Shown in pieces: positions 28,371 through 36,572 of a DNA stretch of 64,000 nt. Made by a program: the position numbers and the translations under genes. The DNA is taken from the NCBI GenBank assembly GCA_910584995.1, contig CAJUDW010000009.1:32136-96135 (forward strand), given 5' to 3'. This DNA comes from an uncultured Oscillibacter sp. GTDB lineage: Bacteria; Bacillota; Clostridia; Oscillospirales; Oscillospiraceae. The notes beneath the pieces are model-generated. The model was not told where the DNA came from, searched no databases, and saw only the letters and a list, made by a program, of their open reading frames with translations. Each line of letters opens with the position of its first letter. The first letter of the stretch is position 1.

Positions 28371-28673
28371 ATACTCATATTTTTTTCATATCTGGTTACC
28401 TCAAAATTTATTTTTGACACCCTGATTCTATACACAACCAACGTTCATCTTCAAGCCGCTGCCAGGGAGGGCACCGGTGCTTAGATTCATCAGCCCGAAA
28501 AGTAAAAAGGGGTATTCATGCAATGGATAAACCTATTCTAACAGGATGCCCGCCGGTGTCAACGGTTTTCCCGGGAAAAAAGCGTGGCCTCCGGTTTTTT
28601 CAGGGGCTTGACAGGGAAAATCCGGTATTGTATGCTGGGAGGGAAAAGTCAAGGGAAGGAGTGAGCATACGCT
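28371..28673. other. Intergenic stretch before the RNase gene
   Basis: About 300 bases. The left third continues the AT-rich patch; the right part returns to GC-rich sequence and holds the strong promoter at 28608-28636. No gene or RNA recognised. Confidence 0.5.
28608..28636 (+). promoter_or_regulatory. Promoter of the barnase-like/barstar pair
   Basis: Perfect TTGACA (28608-28613), 17-base spacer, TATGCT (28631-28636). Start near 28643, only about 30 bases before the RNase start codon. Confidence 0.85.
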
Positions 28674-29288
28674 GTGAAGCGGGGATGGAAGAAATGGGCC
28701 GCACTGGCCCTGGTGCTGGTTTTAGGCCTTTTGCTGGCGGCCTGCGGCGGGAATAATGATTATGGGGATCAGCCGCCGCAGAGCCAGGAAACCCAGCAAG
28801 AGGATGCCTTGATCGACCTTCCGCAGGCGAATCAGGAGGAAAAGCTGATCGTCCTCCCGGAGGCGGAACCGGATCAGTCCCTGCCGGAGGGAAACGGGCC
28901 GGAGGAGCCCGGCGGGAACGAATCCAACGAGTCGTCCCTGGATGAGGACGGCTGGTATAACTCCAAAGATGAGGTAGCCCTGTACATCCACCTCTATGGC
29001 TGTTTACCGGGAAACTATGTCACCAAGCGGGAGGCCCAGGAGGCCGGATGGTCCGGCGGCAATGTGGAGCAATATACCGGGGCGGGCACCGCCATGGGCG
29101 GCAGCCGCTTCGGCAACTACGAGGGCAATCTGCCGGAGGCGAAGGGCCGGACCTATACGGAGTGCGATATTGAGACCGTAGGGGGATCCTCCAGGGGGGC
29201 TAAGCGGATTGTGTTTTCAAACGACGGCCTCGTCTATTATACGGAGGATCACTATGAGACCTTTGAACTGCTCTATGGAGAACCCTAG
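28674..29288 (+). CDS. Lipoprotein-anchored barnase-like ribonuclease
   Basis: 204 residues. Residues 1-24 form a lipoprotein signal with lipobox LLAAC, so Cys24 would be lipidated and the protein tethered outside. Residues about 28-92 are a low-complexity linker rich in Gln, Glu, Pro and Asn. Residues about 93-204 match barnase: YVTKREAQ (Lys27), GRTYTECDI (Glu73), SRGAKR (Arg83, Arg87) and TEDHYETF (His102) keep all catalytic residues. It cleaves RNA. Start GTG at 28674; the GGAAGGAG site is 12 bases away, rather far. The barstar gene overlaps its end by 14 bases. Confidence 0.88.
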   Translation: MKRGWKKWAALALVLVLGLLLAACGGNNDYGDQPPQSQETQQEDALIDLPQANQEEKLIVLPEAEPDQSLPEGNGPEEPGGNESNESSLDEDGWYNSKDEVALYIHLYGCLPGNYVTKREAQEAGWSGGNVEQYTGAGTAMGGSRFGNYEGNLPEAKGRTYTECDIETVGGSSRGAKRIVFSNDGLVYYTEDHYETFELLYGEP

Positions 29289-29541
29289 GGGCTGGGCGGC
29301 GCTGGATGGCGCGAAGCTTGCGCGGCGTGAGGATGCCATGGCGTATTTTTCCGGGATTCTGCCGGATCTGCAGGGACGTAACCTGGACGCTTTGTACGAC
29401 TGCCTGACAGATCTGGGGCCTTTCCGGATGGTCCTCTCCCACCGGGAGGCCATGGCGGAAACGGATTTCGGACGGCGCCTGTGGGCAGTCCTGCGGGATG
29501 CCGCGGCGGAGAATCCATATTTAGAACTGGAGGAGCAATGA
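29275..29541 (+). CDS. Barstar-family RNase inhibitor
   Basis: 88 residues, the size of barstar (90). The inhibitory helix is recognisable as GRNLDALYDCLT, matching barstar GENLDALWDCLT, including the two Asp residues (35 and 39) that plug the barnase active site. The C-terminus (VLRDAAAENPYLELEEQ) aligns with the last helix and strand. The ATG at 29275 lies inside the end of the RNase gene. Its lack of a signal peptide puts it in the cytosol, where it would neutralise RNase that fails to be exported or arrives from a neighbour. Confidence 0.87.
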   Translation: MENPRGWAALDGAKLARREDAMAYFSGILPDLQGRNLDALYDCLTDLGPFRMVLSHREAMAETDFGRRLWAVLRDAAAENPYLELEEQ

Positions 29542-29685
29542 AAACGCCTCTGCCCACAGGCGCGGCCAGCGGGCAGCCGCCGCAAAGCGGCCGGCAAGCC
29601 GGGAACCCCCTCGCTAAGCCAGCATTTCCGGTTATGAATACAGCGCCTGCCTATCGTGGAAAAACGCGGATAAGGCCCCAGGCAC

Positions 29686-29717
29686 AAAAACGGCGCAGCC
29701 TTTTGGCTGCGCCGTTT
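29686..29717. terminator. Terminator between barstar and chemoreceptor genes
   Basis: Thirteen-base perfect arms (29688-29700 and 29705-29717) with a TTTT loop. On the minus strand it is followed by TTTTTG, serving the chemoreceptor gene; on the plus strand a shorter T run makes it a possible end for the barstar transcript too. Confidence 0.8.
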
Positions 29718-29798
29718 CTACGGAAATCTGATGTACAGTCAGCAAAGCTGAAAAACGTCAATTTTTGCGCAGAAGCCGGGTCAAAACATCTGCGAACC

Positions 29799-31454
29799 CT
29801 AACTCAGGTGGAACGCATTGACTAACTGCTTGAGCAGGCTGGCCTGAGAGGACATCTCCTGGCTGGCGGCGGCGCTCTCCTCACTGGTGGCGGAGTTGGT
29901 CTGCACCACGGAGGAAATCTGCTCAATGCCCTCGGTGACCTGCTCAATGGCAATGGTCTGCTTCTCTACAGCGGACACCACTGTGGACATCTGGGTGGTG
30001 ACGCCTCCGGCGATTTCACTGGTCTTATGCAGGGATTCAGTCACCTTGTCCACCACGCCGCTGCCGTCATTGACGGCGGCAATAGAGCCTTCAATGAGTT
30101 CCTTGGTGGCCTTGGCGGCCTCGTCGGATTTGGAGGCCAGATTGCGCACCTCATCTGCCACCACGGCAAAGCCCTTTCCTGCACTGCCGGCCCGGGCAGC
30201 CTCTACGGCGGCGTTCAGGGCCAGGATATTGGTCTGGAAAGCGATATCCTCAATGGTGTTAATAATCTTGCCAATCTCTTCTGAGGATTTGGAAATATGC
30301 TTCATCGCCGTGTTCAGATGGGAGACATACTCCACGCTGATACCCAGCTGTGCGCCGGCCTGATCCACAAACCGGCTGGCCTCCGCTGCGGCCTGGGCCG
30401 TCCGCTTGGAATCCCCGGATATCTCGCTGATGGTGGCGGCCAATTCCTGCACGGAACTTGCCTGCTCCGTGGCTCCCTGGGCCAGGGCCTGGGCACTGCT
30501 GGAGACCTGTCCGGCACCGGAAGACACCTGCACGGCGCTCTCCCGGATCTGGCTCATGGTGCTGTTCAGATTCGCCGAAATGCCCTCCAGGGAACGCCGG
30601 ATGGACCCGAAGTCCCCTACGTACTCCTGCTGGACACTGCGGGTGAGATCGCCGTTGGCGATGGAACCCAGCATTTCGGAGATTTCACCGATGTAAGAGC
30701 ACATCCGCAGGATAGTTTTTTCAAAAATTTCACCCAATTCGCCGATTTCATCATCGGATCGGTAGCTGACCCGGATTTCCTCATGGCTGGACAGGCCCAA
30801 ATCGCCCTGCTCCAGCCGCTCGGCAATGTGGGTAATTTCCCCCAGAGGCAGGGAGACCCGCTTTTTCAGGTAGACGCTCATAATCAGGAAGCTGACAACG
30901 ATAGCGCCGGCACCTGCCGCAATCGCCATGAGGATCACGATCATAGTCTGCCGGTTGGCCGAGGTCTGGGAGATCCCGGCAAACAGCACACCGTCAATTT
31001 TCCCGCTGGCATCCCTGGTGGGGATGTAGGAGCAGAGGTATTTTTCATCCAGAATATCTGCGCTGCCCACAAAATCCTGCCCCTGCCGGAGCACAGTGGA
31101 GACCACATTGGAGGCAAGCTTGGTGCCTGTCACCCTCTTGCCGTCCTGAATCACGGTACTGTAAGCCCGCGTGTCACCCTCGCAGATGGTGAATTCACAG
31201 TCCATATGCTTTTTCAGATCGTCCAGCAATTGGTTGATATCCGTCTCCCCGTCCACCTTCTCCAGTTCATAAGCCAGCATACTGGTGCCGCTGACACACC
31301 GCTCCCGCAGCATCCCCGTTACCAGAGAGCGGAACATAATCACACTCAAGCCTACCACCAGGATAATCGATACTGCCAGCATGGCAATAACGACCTTGCC
31401 AACCTTCTGGCCAATATGCCCTTTTTTGTCCTTGGACGATTTGTTTTGTTTCAT
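29799..31454 (-). CDS. Methyl-accepting chemotaxis protein
   Basis: Transmembrane chemoreceptor of 551 residues from ATG 31454 (MKQNKSS). Domains: first membrane helix (about 18-40), an extracellular single-Cache-like sensor (about 45-165, with DGKRVTGTKL and SYIPTRDASGKIDGVLFAG), second helix (about 170-195), HAMP, and the cytoplasmic hairpin with the CheA-contact tip EDIAFQTNILALNAAVEAARAG. It implies working or recently lost chemotaxis. It is monocistronic, with its own promoter, and divergent from the flavodiiron gene; the ligand is unknown. Confidence 0.95.
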   Translation of the reverse strand: MKQNKSSKDKKGHIGQKVGKVVIAMLAVSIILVVGLSVIMFRSLVTGMLRERCVSGTSMLAYELEKVDGETDINQLLDDLKKHMDCEFTICEGDTRAYSTVIQDGKRVTGTKLASNVVSTVLRQGQDFVGSADILDEKYLCSYIPTRDASGKIDGVLFAGISQTSANRQTMIVILMAIAAGAGAIVVSFLIMSVYLKKRVSLPLGEITHIAERLEQGDLGLSSHEEIRVSYRSDDEIGELGEIFEKTILRMCSYIGEISEMLGSIANGDLTRSVQQEYVGDFGSIRRSLEGISANLNSTMSQIRESAVQVSSGAGQVSSSAQALAQGATEQASSVQELAATISEISGDSKRTAQAAAEASRFVDQAGAQLGISVEYVSHLNTAMKHISKSSEEIGKIINTIEDIAFQTNILALNAAVEAARAGSAGKGFAVVADEVRNLASKSDEAAKATKELIEGSIAAVNDGSGVVDKVTESLHKTSEIAGGVTTQMSTVVSAVEKQTIAIEQVTEGIEQISSVVQTNSATSEESAAASQEMSSQASLLKQLVNAFHLS

Positions 31455-31529
31455 AACTGCCCACTCCCATTCACAAAATTCTACCAAGTCCATATGCCAA
31501 TATGTGGGGTAAAATACCCTATTTGATTC

Positions 31530-31558
31530 ATTATAGCATGTTCCCTCAGATTTGGAAA
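31530..31558 (-). promoter_or_regulatory. Promoter of the chemoreceptor gene
   Basis: Minus strand TTTCCA (31558-31553), 17 bases, perfect TATAAT (31535-31530) with an extended TG element directly before it. Confidence 0.72.
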
Positions 31559-31784
31559 GCTTTTTTTGGACAAACGGTTTTTTTGCCGGATCCCGCCAGA
31601 AATTGGGCCGCCGCATCAGCAAACTCTTGGGGTACCGGCGTTCCATGCTTTTTCCCGATAAATTTATTTCCCAGCACATCCCAAGCCCGCAAAAAAATTT
31701 TTTCGCCGGTGCTGGCGAGCCGGTTCAATAGGCGCTGGAAGGGCTTGGCGGGGGTTCAGGGACGAAATACAAGCTGTCTTTTTC
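31559..31784. other. Spacer between divergent promoters
   Basis: Part of the 444-base intergenic region between the chemoreceptor and the flavodiiron gene. No open frame with a credible start and no strong hairpin was seen; it appears to hold only the flanks of the two promoters. Confidence 0.4.
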
Positions 31785-31813
31785 TTGACAAACACCGGTT
31801 TTTGGGGTACAGT
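31785..31813 (+). promoter_or_regulatory. Promoter of the flavodiiron gene
   Basis: Perfect TTGACA (31785-31790), 17-base spacer, TACAGT (31808-31813). Start near 31820, about 80 bases before the ATG. Confidence 0.78.
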
Positions 31814-31898
31814 AAGTTTTGTCTGAAAATGGAGGATTTTCCATTTGAAAAAATACAGGTTTCCGGGATTTTGCCCGATTTCCAAAGGAGGAAGCATC

Positions 31899-33104
31899 AT
31901 GTATAGTGTTCGTTCCGTTACGCCTGATCTCTGGTGGGCGGGGGCCTCTGACCGCCGTCTGGAGTTGTTCGAAAACGTGTTCCCCGTCCCCAGGGGTGTT
32001 TCTTACAACGCCTATCTGCTGCTGGACGAGAAAACCGTCCTGCTGGACACGGTGGACAGCGCGGTCCGGGAGCGGTTTTTCGAGAACCTTGACCATATTT
32101 TGAATGGCCGCACGCTGGACTATATGATCGTCAACCACATGGAGCCGGATCACTGCGCCGTGCTGCAGGAGGTCCTGGAGCGTTACCCGGGGGCTGTTGT
32201 GGTGGGCAGCGCCAAAACTATGGGCCTGATCGGCCAGTTTTTCGGCGATCTCCCTGCGGACCGCACCCTGGCCGTGAAGGAGGGGGACACCCTTTCCACC
32301 GGCCGCCACACCCTGGCCTTCGCCATGGCCCCCATGGTTCACTGGCCGGAGGTGATGGTGACCTATGATCAAACAGACAAGACCCTGTTCTCCGCTGACG
32401 CCTTCGGCACCTTCGGCGCGCTGAACGGGCATCTGTTCGCCGACGAACTGGACTTCAAATGCCAGTGGCTGCCGGACGCCCGGCGGTATTACACCAACAT
32501 CGTGGGCAAATACGGCCCCCAGGTGCAGAGCCTCCTGAAAAAGGCGGCGGGGCTGGATATTGCCCGGATCTGCCCTCTCCACGGCCCTGTCTGGCGGCAG
32601 GATTTGGATTGGTTTATTGAGAAGTACCGCCTCTGGAGCACCTATGCACCAGAGGAGAAGGCGGTTTTGATTGCTTACGGCTCCGTTTACGGACATACCG
32701 AAAACGCGGCGGAAATCCTGGCCTGCCGTCTGGCGGAGCGGGGCGTGGCAAATATCGCCGTCCACGACGTATCCAAAACCCACGCCTCGGAACTGGTGAG
32801 CGAGGCCTTCCGGTGCAGCCATCTGGTGGCGGCCTCCGTTACCTATAATAATGGTATCTTCACGCCGATGGAGACCTTCCTGCTGGATTTGAAGGCCCAC
32901 GGCCTCCAGAACCGCACGGTGGCTGTGGTGGAAAACGGCAGCTGGGCTCCCCAGGCCGGACGGCTCATGACAGAGCTGCTGTCCTCCATGAAGAATATGA
33001 CCCTGCTGGAGGGTACTGTGACCCTGCGGTCCTCCGTAAAGGAGGAACAGCGGCAGCAGCTGGAGGATCTGGCAGACAAAATCGCGGCAGAAATTTTAAA
33101 CTGA
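31899..33104 (+). CDS. FprA-type A flavodiiron protein
   Basis: Cytoplasmic O2- or NO-reducing flavoprotein of anaerobes, 401 residues. The N-terminal beta-lactamase-like domain carries diiron ligands: His80, Glu82, Asp84 and His85 in NHMEPDH, His in MAPMVHWPEV and His in CPLHGP. The C-terminal flavodoxin domain (about 255-401) has the FMN loop AYGSVYGHTENAA. There is no fused rubredoxin, so electrons come from a separate donor. Start ATG 31899 after AAAGGAGGAAGCATC. A terminator follows at 33117. Confidence 0.95.
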   Translation: MYSVRSVTPDLWWAGASDRRLELFENVFPVPRGVSYNAYLLLDEKTVLLDTVDSAVRERFFENLDHILNGRTLDYMIVNHMEPDHCAVLQEVLERYPGAVVVGSAKTMGLIGQFFGDLPADRTLAVKEGDTLSTGRHTLAFAMAPMVHWPEVMVTYDQTDKTLFSADAFGTFGALNGHLFADELDFKCQWLPDARRYYTNIVGKYGPQVQSLLKKAAGLDIARICPLHGPVWRQDLDWFIEKYRLWSTYAPEEKAVLIAYGSVYGHTENAAEILACRLAERGVANIAVHDVSKTHASELVSEAFRCSHLVAASVTYNNGIFTPMETFLLDLKAHGLQNRTVAVVENGSWAPQAGRLMTELLSSMKNMTLLEGTVTLRSSVKEEQRQQLEDLADKIAAEILN

Positions 33105-33116
33105 CCGTTACAGGGA

Positions 33117-33147
33117 GGGACGGGCTTTTGCGGCCCGCCCTTCTTTT
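33117..33147 (+). terminator. Terminator of the flavodiiron gene
   Basis: GC-rich hairpin (CGGGC at 33121-33125 with GCCCG at 33133-33137, extended by GGG/CCC) followed by TTCTTTT. Confidence 0.8.
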
Positions 33148-33188
33148 GCGTATTCCTATTCGAACAACCGTGTCTGTCAGCTTGCGGA

Positions 33189-33236
33189 TTAGCCCAGCAG
33201 CTGGAGAACCCCCTGAGGTACAGCGTTGGCCTGGGC
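33189..33236 (-). pseudogene. Flagellin C-terminal remnant
   Basis: Reading the minus strand in frame gives AQANAVPQGVLQLLG then a stop, the highly conserved last 15 residues of flagellins (pattern AQAN-x-x-P-Q-x-V-L-x-L-L). Upstream of position 33236 the similarity ends abruptly and sequence of the IS607-type element begins. The rest of the flagellin is missing, so the element inserted into, or later deleted, a flagellin gene. The codon phase and stop codon are intact, making chance unlikely, though the match is short. Confidence 0.62.
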
Positions 33237-33401
33237 CTCGTCAGAAGAAATTCCGCTCCGCTTCGTCCCCGCCTCCGGCGGGGACTGCGCCCGCTCCATT
33301 CCTTCTTCCTCTCCCCACGCGACCCGCTTTCACTGGGCTCTCGCGAGGGCCCCTTTTGGCAAAATCCGCTCCGTTTTCTGCTTTCTTTCGTTTTTCTTTT
33401 T

Positions 33402-34532
33402 TTAGGCACTTTCGCACTGCTCATGAAGGCTGAAATACCGGGCCAGCCCCTGGGCCTTGATATTTTTCGCGGCGTTGGCCTCCCGCCGGTGTACCGCGCC
33501 GCACTTAGGGCACCTCCAGGTATTTTCCTTGTAATGCACAGCGTCCCGGCCCCACAGGCTGAGCAGGTCCGCGTAGTGGGGATGTAGCGGTCCACCGTCA
33601 GCAGAGTTTTCCCCTGCCGCTCCAATTTGTACCGCAGGTATTCCCGGAACATCCCAAATCCCGCCGGAGTGCTCCGGGACAGTTCCCTGTAAATCTCCGC
33701 CAAATCGTCGGACTTTATGCACACGGCATCCCATCCGTTGGCTATCCGCCGGGATTCCTTGTGGATAAAGTCCCACCGCTGGTTGGCAATATGCTCGTGA
33801 AGAATCCGGAACTTTTGAACGGCCTTCCGGTAATTCCGGGATCCCGGGCGCATCCGGCCCAGCTGCCGCTGGAGTTTCCCCAGCTTTTCCTGGGACGCCT
33901 TCAGCCAATGGGGCGGATCCGCCATATCGCCGCTATCCGTCACATAGAAGTGGGGGACAGAGTATTTCAGCCCCACGGTGGTCTCCGGCGCAGGGATAAC
34001 CGGTTCCCGCACTCGTAGAGGATGCAGCAGTCGTAATTTCCAGCGCGGGTTTTTTTACCGTAATCCACTTGAGTTTCCACCAGGCCTCCGGACGACGGTG
34101 AAACCGCGCCCGGACGACGCCTGCCTTGGTCATACGGATGCCGTCCGCAGCCGTGTAGATAGTAGGGCCGGACGTGAACGCATGGTTACAGGCGGTGAAG
34201 GAATCCCGTCCGTCCTTTTTCCGCTTGAAGCGGGGATACCCGAAGCTTTCCGGGTTCTTGAAGAACACCCGGAAAGCCTGGGACAACCGGTTGTGCTCCT
34301 GGATCAGCGCCTGGCTGTCAACCTCCTTCAGGAAGGGCGCGCTGGTTTTGTACTTGGCCGGGGTGGGGATAAAGTGCGTACCGGTCTCATCATAAAACCG
34401 CTGCTGGTCAGCCAGCATCCTGTTCCAGATATAACGGCAGCAGCCGAAGGTTTTTTCGAAAAGTTCTGTCTGCTTCGGCGTGGGGTAAAGCCGGACCTTT
34501 AAGGTGGTGTACTGTTTTTTTGCCTCTGCCAT
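33402..34532 (-). pseudogene. tnpB: TnpB, frameshifted and lacking RuvC catalytic residues
   Basis: RNA-guided nuclease of IS200/605/607 elements, broken here. Start ATG 34532 (MAEAKKQYTTLKVRLYP) after GGAGG. At least three one-base shifts are needed to follow the protein: in the A7 run at 34050-34056, near 34014, and near 33550. The first RuvC aspartate (normally VGLD) is Lys in TVGLKYS; the third (normally DRDxNAAxN) is Glu in HRREANAAKN; the middle Glu in YLRYKLE remains. Zinc-finger pairs CSACG and CPKCG survive in different frames. Even without the shifts it would probably not cut DNA. Confidence 0.85.
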
Positions 34533-34614
34533 TTCTGCCCCTCCCCTGCTGGTTTCGGTCTGGACGGCAAAAAGTTGTCCGGGGTTGTATACTTTTTCGG
34601 ACGGCTTTTTATTT

Positions 34615-35219
34615 TTATAGATGTCCTGCGGAGGCTTCCATCCGCCGGGCAGCGTCATAAAAGGTGGACTTCGGAAGCCCGCAGGCATCCGCCGCCTCCC
34701 GCAGGGTCATTTCCCTGTCCCGCCATGCCCGCCGGAGTGATTCGAACCCCTCCGGAAGGGTTTGGGCCGCCGGCCCGAAGTGAACGCCCTTGGCCTTCGC
34801 CGCCGCAATTCCCTCCAGCTGCCGCTGGCGGATGTTTTCCCGCTCCGTCTGGGCAACATAGCTGAGAAGCTGGAGGACGATATCCGAGATGAGCCTGCCG
34901 GTCAGATCCCGTCCCTGCCGGGTGTCCAGCAGGGGCATGTCCAGCACCACGATAGCGGCCTTGCGCTTCTTGGTGATAATCCCCCACTGCTCCAGTATTT
35001 CCGTGTAATCCCGGCCCAGGCGGTCAATGCTTTTGATAACCAGCACGTCCCCCTGCCGCAGATCCTTTACCAGGTTCTGGTATCGGGGGGCGTTTGAATT
35101 CCCGGCCGGACAGCTTTTCCACGATGATGTCCGCCCCCCTCACCCAGAAGTCACGCATGGCTTTCAGCTGACGCACCTCGTTCTGCTCCTGTGTAATAAC
35201 CATATGTCTTGTTTTCCAT
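34615..35219 (-). pseudogene. IS607-type serine recombinase, broken
   Basis: Frame-corrected, this is close to the intact recombinase at 62531-63124: shared phrases include KSIDRLGR, YTEILEQWG, VVLDMPLLDTRQGRDLTG and SYVAQTERENIRQRQ. Two lesions: a shift in the C6 run near 35090, and loss of about four codons near 35200 that should contain the catalytic Ser motif YVRVS (the sequence jumps from TYGY to TQEQNE). The downstream DNA-binding helix-turn-helix is intact. It lies directly before tnpB. Confidence 0.82.
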
Positions 35220-35298
35220 ACTCTGCCTCCCTGTTCTTTCGGTTTCTCTGTAATTTACCAAAAGGGGGATCATTAAACAGAGGAGGGCCCTTGTCCGC

Positions 35299-35334
35299 AG
35301 GAAGGCGGGTGTCCTATTGGACGCCCGCCTTCCT
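35299..35334. repeat. Inverted repeat with 16-base arms
   Basis: AGGAAGGCGGG arm with one G-U pair, then GTCC/GGAC, closing on a TATT loop. No T run on either side, so it is not a standard terminator; it may mark the former end of the IS607-type element. Confidence 0.55.
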
Positions 35335-35565
35335 AATCATGTTCCCGGAAAATAATTTGCCGCGCAGCTATTGGCTTCTTCAGCCTGCCGTTTCCCATTT
35401 CCTTCCCCGCACCCGCTGCATATTGCTGGTTCCCCGGTACCCGTGCAGGCCATGCGGCTCAATCCATCCGATGAAATGAAGCTATATCAGCCTTGGCTGC
35501 GTTTTGAAAGAGAGATATTACACAGGCAGATGGCAGGACTGCCGGGCAAAGCGCCGCATGCCCCA

Positions 35566-35605
35566 AAGAGGGCGGCTGATTTCCCAAGAAATCAACCGCC
35601 CTCTT
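35566..35605 (-). terminator. Likely terminator of the signalling operon
   Basis: Long stem (AAGAGGGCGG/CCGCCCTCTT, then TGATTT/AAATCA inside) about 75 bases after the last response-regulator gene. The T run on the minus strand is short (TTTG), so efficiency is uncertain. Confidence 0.55.
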
Positions 35606-35680
35606 CACAACATTTCTCCGTCCCAAACTTTATACAGCCGCCGCAGTGGGAAAGGCGCACCCCTTCCCCACCTGCACCGG

Positions 35681-36043
35681 TTATAACAGCGCCTCTTCAA
35701 ATACCTTCAGCAGCTGTTCCTGATGGAACGGTTTGTCCACAAAGCCCTTGCTCCCGATGGCCTTGGCCCTTTCAAACGTATCCTTGTACGCCAAAGATGA
35801 AACCATCACAATACGGGCATCCGGATGTTTTTTCAAAATAATCTCCGCAGCGTCCAGCCCGTCCATGCCCTGCATAATAATATCCATCGTCACCAGATCG
35901 GGCTGTACCTCATCGTACCGCTCAATCGCGTCCTCGCCGCTGCGGCAGTATGCCACAACCTCATAATCCGTACCTTTCAGCACATCCTCCAGCTGCACTC
36001 TCACCAGCTTGGAGTCATCCACAATCATAATCCGCCTGCTCAT
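35681..36043 (-). CDS. CheY-like single-domain response regulator
   Basis: Receiver domain alone, 120 residues. Acid pair VDDSK (Asp9-Asp10), phosphoacceptor Asp in TMDIIMQGMDG (about residue 53), switch Ser in VMVSSL and Lys in VDKPF are all present. With no output domain it must act by protein contact, as CheY does on the flagellar switch or as a phosphate sink. It is the last gene of the operon, 18 bases after the CheX-like gene. Confidence 0.93.
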   Translation of the reverse strand: MSRRIMIVDDSKLVRVQLEDVLKGTDYEVVAYCRSGEDAIERYDEVQPDLVTMDIIMQGMDGLDAAEIILKKHPDARIVMVSSLAYKDTFERAKAIGSKGFVDKPFHQEQLLKVFEEALL

Positions 36044-36061
36044 CTTCTGTCTCTCCTCCTG

Positions 36062-36550
36062 TCAGTTCTCATTCGGAAGGGCCCTGTCCTCCTGGGCACA
36101 GGGCACATGGTGGATCAGCTGCGCACCCTCGCGGTGCTCATCGGCATAGGTGAGGATAAACTGCACCTCCTGCCCTTCCGGCTCATAACGCCCATGGTAG
36201 AATACAGGCGGGCTGAAATGGGCCGAAACCTGCGTCGCGTCAAACATCGCCCTCACAATCTTGCCGCAGAGCACATTGAAATATTCCTTGCTGAACTCCT
36301 CCAGATCCTCCTGCGTCACCGTGTCCTCATGGAAGGAGTTGCAGGCCATGCGGGCCAGGAGGCCCGTATCGGCACAGAGGGTGAGGCTGGTGCCGAAGCC
36401 TTTATCAAACGTGATGTGGACGGTGCAGAGATCCTCCCCCGGCGGCTGCTCCCCCTGATGGAGGCACACCCCGGCCGTCCGCTCCGTTACATCCTGAAGG
36501 GCCTGGTCCAATATCTGCGCAAGCGCTTCCTTTGTCATAACAGTATTCAT
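36062..36550 (-). CDS. CheX/CheC-like chemotaxis phosphatase domain protein
   Basis: 162 residues with the CheX-type alpha/beta layout. The catalytic pattern E-x-x-N is seen in EEFSKEYFNVLCGKIV (about residues 84-99), and a central FGTSLTLCAD strand pair matches CheX. Such proteins dephosphorylate response regulators; here the targets are probably the two receiver proteins on either side. The C-terminal stretch is acidic and unlike named CheX, so the function is a likely family inference rather than certain. Confidence 0.72.
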   Translation of the reverse strand: MNTVMTKEALAQILDQALQDVTERTAGVCLHQGEQPPGEDLCTVHITFDKGFGTSLTLCADTGLLARMACNSFHEDTVTQEDLEEFSKEYFNVLCGKIVRAMFDATQVSAHFSPPVFYHGRYEPEGQEVQFILTYADEHREGAQLIHHVPCAQEDRALPNEN

Positions 36551-36572
36551 ACATCACAGCTCCTCTAAACGG

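Larger units (their letters stand above)
33237..35270 (-). mobile_element. Decayed IS607-type element (serine recombinase plus TnpB)
   Basis: Both expected genes are present on the minus strand in the right order: a small serine recombinase (TnpA of IS607) then tnpB. Both are broken. The 3' side (33237-33401) has no gene but contains a perfect nine-base hairpin (33265-33285) and another GC-rich one near 33335-33352, as expected of the right end and omega-RNA scaffold region. Left boundary is placed at the flagellin break; the right boundary near 35270 is a guess. IS607 elements use GG-type targets, compatible with GAGG at the left joint. Confidence 0.7.
35271..35680. other. Gap between IS607-type element and signalling operon
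   Basis: About 400 bases with no convincing gene. It holds two inverted repeats, listed separately (35299-35334 and 35566-35605). Confidence 0.5.

Noticed and set aside
32843..34012. A single 389-codon protein covering the flavodiiron end and the IS607-type element
   Set aside because: It joins the true TnpB middle frame to out-of-frame sequence antisense to the flavodiiron gene; only the part between about 33550 and 34012 is real TnpB.
34738..34760. GATTCGAACC, resembling the T-loop of a tRNA on the minus strand
   Set aside because: It lies in frame within the serine recombinase relic and no acceptor, D-arm or anticodon arm can be built around it.
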